Source: Nostoc calcicola FACHB-3891
GTDB lineage: Bacteria > Cyanobacteriota > Cyanobacteriia > Cyanobacteriales > Nostocaceae
Reading direction: 5' to 3'
Assembly: GCF_014697355.1 (NCBI RefSeq)
Contig: NZ_JACJRQ010000024.1
Location: 62,001 to 126,000 of the forward strand
Length of the DNA: 64,000 nt
The first letter of the stretch is position 1, and every line of letters begins with the position of its first letter. Positions 32,877 through 40,027 of this stretch are shown here, in pieces. The translations under genes and the position numbers were made by a program. A model generated the notes under the pieces. That model was not told where the DNA came from. It worked only from the letters and a program-made list of their open reading frames with translations, and did no database searches.

Positions 32877-33272
32877 CTACAGAATTGCTTGGAAGTTTGT
32901 AAGTAGAGTTGGGATTCCAGCAATTCCGGTACTTGCGGCATTCAAAATGCTACCAAAAAACGTAATAACTTTGCTAAAAAAATCTATAGATTTACTGAAA
33001 TTTTCAATCTTAGCAATAGCTGTTTTTAAGTTATCTTTAACAGTTTTAATTTCACTTTGATATGCTGCCATTGAGGAAATAGTTCCATTAAATATTTTAA
33101 TTGTTAAATTTTTAGCTAGCCGACGAAGTGGTATTTCACATTTATCGCCTATGTCAAGATACTCCTGTCTACTTATTTTCTTATCTGCTAGTAGTTTGTT
33201 ACGTCTTTGTAAAGAAAATTCAACAATTTCATAAATTGTTCTACGACAATACTCAAAATCAGTAACATCCAT
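32877..33272 (-). CDS. Small helical protein, unknown, paralogue of the next gene
   Basis: The 131-residue protein is all-helical by pattern: CRRTIYEIVEFSLQRRNKLL, KISRQEYLDIGDKCEIPLRR, AAYQSEIKTVKDNLKTAI, and then a hydrophobic C-terminal stretch (FFSKVITFFGSILNAASTGI). It aligns over about 95 residues with the product of 33332-33742. No signal peptide. The pattern could fit a bundle with a membrane-active hairpin, but this is speculative. The stop codon lies within sequence that looks like the 3' end of another copy of the hydrolase gene (VARF-R-like codons continue after it). Confidence 0.7.
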   Translation of the reverse strand: MDVTDFEYCRRTIYEIVEFSLQRRNKLLADKKISRQEYLDIGDKCEIPLRRLAKNLTIKIFNGTISSMAAYQSEIKTVKDNLKTAIAKIENFSKSIDFFSKVITFFGSILNAASTGIAGIPTLLTNFQAIL

Positions 33273-33331
33273 GTTTGACTCCTTTGTAATAAATAGATAA
33301 CATTCAACGAATCAATCAATTGGTTCGCTGA

Positions 33332-33742
33332 TTAATAGCGATTGCAAATAGATGCAAGATTATCAAGTATTTTGGAAGTGTCTAGATATGTACCTTCAGT
33401 ACTGATAAACTCACGGAAAAAATTCAATAACCTCCTGGAGATTGCAGTCAGTGTAGAGTAATCTTCACAATTGTCAATAACATTTTGGATTTTTTGGGTT
33501 ACTATTTTAATTTCTTCTTGGTAACTTGTTACTGGACTTAAAATCTCTTCGTCAATTACAATCGCTATTTCATCAGCAATTTTGCACAGAGATATTTCAA
33601 TATCCTCAAATATTTGATTCAATTCTTCTTTTGTGATGTTTGTTTGAAATAAAAGCTTTGTACTTGCTTCTCGTACAAAAAGAATAATTTCAAGAACTAA
33701 ATTACGACTGACTAGTAAGTTAGTGCAATGTTTAACGGTCAT
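33332..33742 (-). CDS. Small helical protein, unknown, paralogue of the preceding gene
   Basis: The 136-residue protein shows the same layout as its neighbour: SRNLVLEIILFVREASTKLL, NITKEELNQIFEDIEISLCK, TSYQEEIKIVTQKIQNVI and RRLLNFFREF. The shared signature is K/R-E-x(7)-EI-L-x-I/LA...S-x(3)-YQ-EIK-V. Its C-terminus is polar, unlike the hydrophobic tail of its partner. It starts 36 bp after the lipoprotein gene and is surely in the same transcript. No known family recognised. Confidence 0.7.
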   Translation of the reverse strand: MTVKHCTNLLVSRNLVLEIILFVREASTKLLFQTNITKEELNQIFEDIEISLCKIADEIAIVIDEEILSPVTSYQEEIKIVTQKIQNVIDNCEDYSTLTAISRRLLNFFREFISTEGTYLDTSKILDNLASICNRY

Positions 33743-33777
33743 TACTTAACTCCTTGATCTAATTTGTATTTGATGTT

Positions 33778-34854
33778 TTATCGCTCAATTTTTTGCAGCA
33801 ATGGTTCTATAACTTTCATATGTTTGGCGATAATTACTTGAACTCTTCGCATCGTTTCGGGTTTAATTTCCTGGGATTGTCCTTTATCTACAGCTTTGGT
33901 TTCAGATGACTTCAATATGTCGTGACAGTACTTGTCAAATTTTTCACCTGTTAAGGGAACATCACCATCTTTGGCAAATTCCTCTTTGATATCTGCGTGT
34001 AGCGATGCTAAATTCCTCAAAATTTCAGTATATGTTTGAGCATTTTGCTTGCGATTCCTTACTAAGTCCATCGCATTGTTATACTTTTCCTCTAAAGCCA
34101 TGAACTCTAGAGGATTTTTCTTGAGTTCGTCTTCAAATACAACAATATATTCGCTAAAGTAAGTACGAATACTGATTTCTTCTTCAACCAGCAGTCCATT
34201 GACGTAAACTTTGTTGGCGATCGCAATTAATCCACCTGGTTCGGGTTGTCCCTCGACTGCACCTTTACCCTTGACATAAGCCTGAATGTCGCTATCTGTG
34301 CATAAAACCGCTTGCTTCAACTTGCTGCGACGCTTCTCCTTGGTAAATATATTAGTGAGAAATTTAGCGATCGCAACTCCAGCCTGTACGTCTTCTGGTT
34401 TAAATACCGCTTGTGGTTCTGCTGCACGAGATGACGAGAACTTAAGATTAGTCAACGAATCCCCAAGATTTTTGTAACTTTCATCAAAGGAAATAGGTTT
34501 TCCTTTCTCACTTTCTCCTTTAGCAAGTAGAACAAGCACATTCACATAATCAATCAAAACCTGATTTGCATTCCCAACCTCGGAAGAGATTTGTTGATAA
34601 TTATCATCACAGAATTTTTCTTCTGGTTGTCGCTCACTTAATATGGTAGGTGAACCTGGTGTTCCGAAAAATTTAGTTGCTCTAATACATGAGCCATACA
34701 TATCTGCTGAGATATCGCTAGCAGAAATAGCTAGAGTGTCAACTGCCTTATTCAAATTATCAACGGAAGGAATATCACGCCCACAACTAGATACAAAAAG
34801 ACTAACTAATACCAATGCTATAGGTTTCTGAAATTTACAAAAATTCTGTTTCAA
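33778..34854 (-). CDS. Predicted lipoprotein, helical, unknown function
   Basis: The 358-residue product has a type II signal peptide (PIALVLVSLFVSSCGRD) with lipobox VSSC, so Cys is lipidated and the rest sits on the outer side of a membrane. The mature part is mostly helical (VDNLNKAVDTLAISASDISA, LALEEKYNNAMDLVRNRKQ, MRRVQVIIAKHMKVIEPLLQ). Several Cys residues could form disulfides (YGSCIRA, KFCDDNY, VLCTDSD, YCHDIL). I do not recognise a family. It lies between the hydrolase gene and the two small helical proteins with short gaps. Confidence 0.75.
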   Translation of the reverse strand: MKQNFCKFQKPIALVLVSLFVSSCGRDIPSVDNLNKAVDTLAISASDISADMYGSCIRATKFFGTPGSPTILSERQPEEKFCDDNYQQISSEVGNANQVLIDYVNVLVLLAKGESEKGKPISFDESYKNLGDSLTNLKFSSSRAAEPQAVFKPEDVQAGVAIAKFLTNIFTKEKRRSKLKQAVLCTDSDIQAYVKGKGAVEGQPEPGGLIAIANKVYVNGLLVEEEISIRTYFSEYIVVFEDELKKNPLEFMALEEKYNNAMDLVRNRKQNAQTYTEILRNLASLHADIKEEFAKDGDVPLTGEKFDKYCHDILKSSETKAVDKGQSQEIKPETMRRVQVIIAKHMKVIEPLLQKIER

Positions 34855-34890
34855 TTATTAATTACCTCCTTGGAAAAATATAAATTAATC

Positions 34891-34926
34891 ATCTGTATTC
34901 ATCTAAATATTTAGATGAATACAGAT
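34891..34926. terminator. Perfect 36-base palindrome after the hydrolase gene
   Basis: ATCTGTATTCATCTAAAT and its exact complement form an 18-bp stem 11 bp after the hydrolase stop (34938). Plus strand has a T-run after it; minus strand has an A-run before it. It can be a terminator for plus-strand transcripts or an intercistronic stability hairpin in the minus-strand operon. Confidence 0.55.
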
Positions 34927-34937
34927 ATTTTTTAGTG

Positions 34938-36500
34938 TTAAACGATTCTAATGAATCCCGCTACATCTGCTAGTTCTCTCGTAAAGTTGCCACTACGATT
35001 TCCTCTATTACCTTCAGAGGTTTGAATAGTAGAATCTCCAGGAGTGTATCCTCTAACAAGACCAATGTGATCTAGTTGTGAATTATTTCTTTGCCAATCG
35101 AAAACAAGTATATCTCCACGCTGAGGAACTATACTTCCTTTAGGATTCCAATAACGATTCTTTTTAGCCCAGAATTTCCAAGACTCCACTAAAGCCATCG
35201 TTGCCCAAAACCCTTGCGGTTGGATAGGCACATCTATACCAGTTTCTCGACAACAGAAATGAACAAAAGCAGCACACCAATCATAAATGACTGGATTTAA
35301 GGTGCTAATTTGACGGTTGCCTTGTTCATCTACAATATCAAACATTGGTTTACGAAAAGTTTTCAGATACTTTTCAGCTTCCGAACTTCCACCCTTCCAT
35401 TGAAGCTGTTTAGCAGCTTCATTTTCTGCGAAATTAGCTAGTTTAATTCGGGGATTCTCTGGTGCGATAACAACAATATTGTCGTCAAAACTATTGCTTA
35501 ATTCTTTCCAAGTTTGAGTATAAACTTCTCCATCAACAGTGATACCTGCTTTAACTTGGAAATCTCTGACAGCATTTTCGGTAACAATACCAAAATCTCC
35601 GTCAATATCTCCAACATTAAATCCCAGAGCATTGAGAGCTTTTTGCAGAGCCTCGACATCTTTTCCTTTTGTACCTTGACGTAAAACACGAGTCAGAGGT
35701 GGTAAATCAAAATCAGCAGGTTCACTTCCTCCAGTATTGACTAAAGGGCGATCGCTATAAATCAAATTCCAAGCCTGACTGCGTTCTAGCGTTCCGTTTC
35801 TCAATTCAGGTAAACGGTAGATTGAAGAACCAGGAAACCGATTGAGATAAGATTGAAGTTCTGAAGCACTAGCAGGATTTTTTGAATCTGTTTCTGAACC
35901 CCAAATTGGCAATATAGGTTTAGTTAATCCTTTAGTTTTGTGGGCTTTTAGACACTCCTGAACTTCTTCTTCATTAGTGTCTTTAAAACCAAATTTTTCA
36001 AAGTAAATTTGAGGTAAGGCAATATCACAAAAATCGTCCAAAATTGTCCAAGGAACTTCCGGATGAAAACCTGGATGACCAAAACTGGTGTATCCTAATG
36101 TTCCTGCTGGCACTAAAGGACGAAGCCCTACAAGTAATTTTTTCACATCATTATGTGTGCTGGCTGCTTTTACTTCCTCTTCTACATCAAGTACATAGCC
36201 ATCCAGTCCACATTCTAAAGCTTGCTTAACTGCGTCTATTTGATCGTCAATATTAGGAGTTCCATAGTGGTAACCCCATCCGTAAACTTGGATATCTTTG
36301 TCTTTAAACTGTTTAATAACTTCTAAAGTACATTGCTCGCCGCCAAAAGTTGGGTTTTTACCCCAAAACATGACTCTACTTTTACCATCAAATACTTTGA
36401 GATAAACTCGCTTCACTTTACACTCAATTAATCTATTTAAGTAATTGCTACTTAATGCAGGAAGATTCCAAATCCAAACTCCATGAGGATGTTCACCCAT
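34938..36500 (-). CDS. Three-domain cell-wall hydrolase (TIM-barrel, PG-binding, CHAP)
   Basis: The 520-residue protein has three parts. Residues 5-235 look like a GH-type TIM barrel (GVWIWNLPALSSNYLNRLIE, VYGWGYHYGT, GLDGYVLDVEEEVKAAS with acidic active site, PQIYFEKFGF). Residues 275-340 are a peptidoglycan-binding domain (LRQGTKGKDVEALQKALNAL, IDGDFGIVTENAVRDFQ). Residues 380-520 are a CHAP-like amidase with Cys in YDWCAAFVHFCC, PQRGDILVFDW and His in LDHIGLVRGY. No signal peptide is visible, as in phage-type lysins. First gene of the minus-strand cluster, so its role is likely wall opening or remodelling for the other products. Confidence 0.87.
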   Translation of the reverse strand: MGEHPHGVWIWNLPALSSNYLNRLIECKVKRVYLKVFDGKSRVMFWGKNPTFGGEQCTLEVIKQFKDKDIQVYGWGYHYGTPNIDDQIDAVKQALECGLDGYVLDVEEEVKAASTHNDVKKLLVGLRPLVPAGTLGYTSFGHPGFHPEVPWTILDDFCDIALPQIYFEKFGFKDTNEEEVQECLKAHKTKGLTKPILPIWGSETDSKNPASASELQSYLNRFPGSSIYRLPELRNGTLERSQAWNLIYSDRPLVNTGGSEPADFDLPPLTRVLRQGTKGKDVEALQKALNALGFNVGDIDGDFGIVTENAVRDFQVKAGITVDGEVYTQTWKELSNSFDDNIVVIAPENPRIKLANFAENEAAKQLQWKGGSSEAEKYLKTFRKPMFDIVDEQGNRQISTLNPVIYDWCAAFVHFCCRETGIDVPIQPQGFWATMALVESWKFWAKKNRYWNPKGSIVPQRGDILVFDWQRNNSQLDHIGLVRGYTPGDSTIQTSEGNRGNRSGNFTRELADVAGFIRIV

Positions 36501-36966
36501 ATTTACCTTCTTATGTAATTACGTTATAAATCTTCGATAATCCTTGATTTGCTGCACCCGTTTAATTATTGTGCAGACTTATTTCGAGAACTACTGATAC
36601 AAATACTCTACTGCCTAATATCAAGTTTGCCGGTCGGAAAAGGTCGGGGAAAAGTCGGATATTGTTAGTCTATTTATAGACATTAGATTTTTTTGGGTGA
36701 TAAACAAAACATACACAAATCCCTCACCCCAAATCACCCAATGCCCGTTAGTAGCATCATTAGTAATTTCCTGTAACACTAAACCGCATTTATCGGGGCA
36801 CAGCAAGTAACAGCATGATTTTCCTAGAAGTCGCAAATCCGATTGTCGTGAAGCTCATTGAGTTCACTGAATTGTAAAGATTATCTGTAGTATGTTCTAT
36901 GTAGAAATACAGACCTTAGAATAACTACTACCAAAGATAGAGGCTAACTATAACTGCAATGGCATT
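36501..36966. other. Intergenic region upstream of the hydrolase cluster
   Basis: This should contain the promoter of the six-gene cluster. Tandem GGTCGGAAAAGGTCGGGGAAAAG occurs near 36634-36656. The 71-codon minus frame at 36621-36836 has no family support. Confidence 0.4.
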
Positions 36967-37102
36967 ATATCAAGTCCGGTTAATTACTTATGATTAACGC
37001 ATCTGTGCAAAAACCCCAAAAGCCTCTTTCCCCCTGCCCCTGCCCCCTGCTCCCTGCTCCCCTGCCATCTAAATGATAAGTCTTTAACCGGACACGATAT
37101 TA
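36967..37102. mobile_element. MITE-like element (ATATCAAGTCCGG family)
   Basis: The ends ATATCAAGTCCGGTTAATTA and, complemented, ATATCGTGTCCGGTTAAAGA are inverted over 20 bases with few mismatches. The centre is filled with CCCCTGC repeats. A shorter relative lies at 28512-28612. It abuts the truncated coding remnant at 37145. Confidence 0.7.
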
Positions 37103-37144
37103 CACCCTCATTCACGGGGCGATAGCTTCGCGCAAAAGTTTGCC

Positions 37145-37528
37145 TTGGCAAACGAGCATTGGAACTTGGAGAAGTTGTATAAAGATATTGCGAATGCCAA
37201 GCAGCAAGAAAGGCTCAGACATCTGGAAAGGGTGGGTGATAATTTTTCCGGGACACCTGGATACTGTGGTGTTAATTTAGTTAATTTGTTGCAGCAATTG
37301 GAAGCTGATTTAACTAACTATCATTTTTCTACTTTAAAACTTTGGCATTCTCATCTAGAGAATATCAATTTGAATCAAGGCAAATTCTCTAATACTAATG
37401 TCAATAAATCAGTTATAAATGAAGTTTTAGCTGACAGTCTTTGCGTTGATTTAAATCCTGATGAAACAACAAGTAATAGTGATGTCAATGATGATATTGA
37501 CCTAGAATATTTTGCTTTCAGCAGTTGA
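37145..37528 (+). pseudogene. C-terminal remnant of a STAND/NB-ARC-type protein with pentapeptide-like repeats
   Basis: A 127-codon frame without ATG reads RVGDNFSGTPGYCGVNLVN, then LLQQLEADLTNYHFSTLKLW and LENINLNQGKFSNTNVNKS. It resembles the linker GY-x-GNL-x-LL-x-DL-x-Y-F-x-L-x-W that precedes pentapeptide or WD40 repeats in large cyanobacterial NACHT/NB-ARC proteins, as recalled. The NTPase part is absent, and a MITE and a TTCGCGCAAAAGTTTGCC repeat lie directly upstream. Most likely a truncated fragment; TTG 37145 might still be used. Confidence 0.5.
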
Positions 37529-37575
37529 TTAAACAAGTGACAAAAATCCCTACAAAGGGGATTAACTAGGTTCAA

Positions 37576-37771
37576 GGGACTTCCAAGGAAAAAAAATATT
37601 CCATAGTAGGGTAGCACAGTTGTGCTACCCGAAAAATGTACAAATACAGCAGATTGCAAGTTGGTGAGGTACAGATAATTGTAAGGGCACGGCACTGCCG
37701 TGCCCCTACCCGCGTACCTCATTTACCTGAAATACGCTGTAATTTGGGATAATTTATTTTCTCGAAGTCCC
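37576..37771. mobile_element. Complete copy of the GGGACTTC hairpin element
   Basis: The ends GGGACTTCCAAGG and CTCGAAGTCCC are inverted. Inside are two hairpins: GGGTAGCACA/TGTGCTACCC at 37609-37630 and GTAAGGGCACGGCA/TGCCGTGCCCCTAC at 37681-37709. Between them is ACAGCAGATTGCAAGTTGG, a motif also found before ctaB (47547) and before the MBL gene (50240). About 196 bp, non-coding. Confidence 0.75.
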
Positions 37772-37863
37772 CAAAAATGGAGTAGGGAATGGGTAGAGAT
37801 GCGATTACTCGCGTCTTTTAGGCAGTAAGCGAGGAAACCTTTTTTATCAAACAGAATTCAGGA

Positions 37864-37906
37864 GTCAGTCGTCAGAATGGGCTAAACCTTAGCTATCCGC
37901 TAACAG
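37864..37906. repeat. Left arm of a perfect 43-bp inverted repeat flanking the pstS-like gene
   Basis: It starts GTCAGTCGTCAGAATGGGC and ends TATCCGCTAACAG. Its exact reverse complement is at 39890-39932. A second inner pair (AATTCTG heptamers plus GCGTCAAGATTGCTGAA) lies at 38022-38074 and 39686-39728. Confidence 0.88.
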
Positions 37907-38122
37907 AATGAATTCTGTACTACTGGCGGATAGCGTCGGCGGCAAGCGAGTCTTCTCCCAAAGGGAGACGCCAAAGGCGATAGCGCCGGCGGCAAGCGAG
38001 TCATCGAGCGTCACGAGCGTCGCGTCAAGATTGCTGAATTCTGAATTCTGCATTCTGAATTCTGCATTCTTATTCAAGTTTCGTAATAGCATTTACCCAT
38101 GATTAATTGTCCTCCCAATCTA

Positions 38123-39202
38123 CTACTGAACCCCAACAAAACCAGCTTGCTCAATTGCTTTTTGTCCCTGTTCAGTTAATAAAAGTTTGGCGTAGGCATC
38201 CCCTATTTGCTGTTCTCGACCGTTATTCTGCTTAATAATCACAAACAAGTCAGCAGTAATTGGATAACTACCGTTTCTAATAGCCTCAGTATTTACTTGA
38301 TTACGCTGACGTAAGCAATTTTCCGGTGACACCAGAGGTTCACGGTAGGGGACAATTAACTCATTGGAAGTGCGACCCAATGGCAAAGCCTTCACACTAC
38401 ACTGAGGAACCACTGAACGAGCAGAAGCGTAATACACGCCACCAGGGGTTTTGCTGAGTTGGCGCACTGCATCTGTAGTCGAGTAGACATACTGTACATT
38501 GGAGCTAGATGTTTGCCCCTTCGAGTTGTTATTGCTAGAGAATATTACTGTATCTGCGTTTTCTGGTCGTTGGGATAAAGGTGTAATGGGCAGATTTGGC
38601 CCGCCTACTTGCTCCCAGTTAGTAATTTGCCCGGAATAAATCTGCTGCAATTGGTCAACACTTAAACCCGGCACCTTCAGTGATGGGTTGACTACCACTG
38701 CTATTCCATCAATGCCTACCCGACGTTGCTCAAGGGTGAAGCCTCGTTGTGTTGCAATTGCTTTTTCTTCATCTGTGAGGGGACGGGAAGACTGAGCAAA
38801 GTCTAGTTGTCCATCAAGCAACATCCGAATACCTGAGGTAGAACCAGGGCTATTCTTAGCAGGGTCTACATAGCGTAATTGTAGTTCAGGGCGATCGCTT
38901 TGGATCTGAGAATCTACCAATTGTCGGATAGATGCCCAAGCTGTACTACCACCGTAGTTAAATGAGCCGGTGGGGACATCGGTAATTGTCTGAAAAGTTG
39001 ATCTCCCACTAGAAGGAATCTTTAAACTTTGATTGGAAGAGTAAGAGTTAGCACTGTCACGGGATAGTAAGTTTGGCTTGAGTAACCACCAAAGCAATCC
39101 ACCAATAACCATCAGTGTCAGTACTTTACCAATTATTAAACCTCTAAGAAAGAGGGCAATTTCACCGTTAATTAAAGCTTTTTTTTGGTTTGTATTGTCC
39201 AT
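38123..39202 (-). CDS. PstS-like substrate-binding protein, membrane-anchored
   Basis: The 359-residue protein has an N-terminal anchor helix (GKVLTLMVIGGLLWWLL). A type II periplasmic-binding fold follows: VPTGSFNYGGSTAWASIRQL, SPGSTSGIRMLLDGQLDFAQ, SSRPLTDEEK, IDGIAVVVNPSLKVPGLS, IYSGQITNWEQVGG, and Tyr/Ser-rich pocket segments. This is the PstS-like family that binds phosphate. It retains an anchor and not a cleavable signal, and no pstCAB follow it. A sensing role for phosphate or another anion is possible. It sits between inverted repeats and next to a kinase gene on the same strand. Confidence 0.85.
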   Translation of the reverse strand: MDNTNQKKALINGEIALFLRGLIIGKVLTLMVIGGLLWWLLKPNLLSRDSANSYSSNQSLKIPSSGRSTFQTITDVPTGSFNYGGSTAWASIRQLVDSQIQSDRPELQLRYVDPAKNSPGSTSGIRMLLDGQLDFAQSSRPLTDEEKAIATQRGFTLEQRRVGIDGIAVVVNPSLKVPGLSVDQLQQIYSGQITNWEQVGGPNLPITPLSQRPENADTVIFSSNNNSKGQTSSSNVQYVYSTTDAVRQLSKTPGGVYYASARSVVPQCSVKALPLGRTSNELIVPYREPLVSPENCLRQRNQVNTEAIRNGSYPITADLFVIIKQNNGREQQIGDAYAKLLLTEQGQKAIEQAGFVGVQ

Positions 39203-40027
39203 ATCTTTAATTTTTTTTTATTGATTGTATTCATACTACAGGAATTTCTCAGTATTTACACTATAAAAATCTCTCGATATTTTAAGTTTTAAGTAAAGCT
39301 TTAATCAGCTAGTTAATACCCACTTTTTTGATTGCTATAAGTAAGTGGAAATAAAACAAACTATATTATGAAATGTAAAAATGCTTGAAACTCTTACCAA
39401 CGATCAATAACAAAGGACAAATGACAGCCTTCACTAGTTATTTTTAATTGCACCTACCTACTTAAAATCTACCATTTTATATATAGCCGTAGGTAGTCAC
39501 GATCTTTTTCTTCTGGACTCATCCTTGAACATTACCATCTTTCTTCCTCACGGGAATATCCCTGACTTTCCTACCTAGACAGTTACGTTTTTTCTACATC
39601 AGCTAAGTAAGTCAGTCGAAATAAAAAAAACTATATTACGAAACGTAAAAAGTCTTGAAACTCTTACCAATGACCAATGTTGAAGAAGAATGCAGAATTC
39701 AGAATTCAGAATTCAGCAATCTTGACGCTCGTTCCTCGCTACCGCTACGCTATCAGTCGGGGATTGGGACCCGCGACTTTCTTGTTGACCACCAAATCTA
39801 CGATTTGGTGGGGGTGCAAAAACGCCGGTTATTCAGACGCTCCTGCGTCGCTAACGCAACGCTTACCGCCACTCGCACAGAAAACATTGCTGTTAGCGGA
39901 TAGCTAAGGTTTAGCCCATTCTGACGACTGACGCCAATATTGCTGTTCGATAAATGACAGCCTTCACTAGTTATCTTTAATTGCACCGACCTACTTACCG
40001 CTTTTAAAACATCTTCCAAATAGATGA
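39203..40027. repeat. Spacer with a tandem duplication; second copy interrupted by an insert
   Basis: The segment at about 39341-39466 (GTAAGTGGAAATAAAACAAA ... CACCTACCTACTTA) is repeated at about 39605-39997. The second copy is split after TTACCAATGACCAATG (about 39680), and resumes at ATGACAGCCTTCACTAG (about 39955). The roughly 270-bp insert carries the right arms of the inverted repeats that flank pstS and a CCACCAAAT/ATTTGGTGG hairpin. No gene. Confidence 0.75.
39890..39932. repeat. Right arm of the 43-bp inverted repeat
   Basis: Exact reverse complement of 37864-37906, beginning CTGTTAGCGGATAGC. The arms are about 2 kb apart and enclose the PstS-like gene. Confidence 0.88.

Noticed and set aside
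36886..36925. NtcA-like GTA-N8-TAC site
   Set aside because: The nearest match ends in TAT, not TAC, and no suitable downstream gene or -10 box was apparent.
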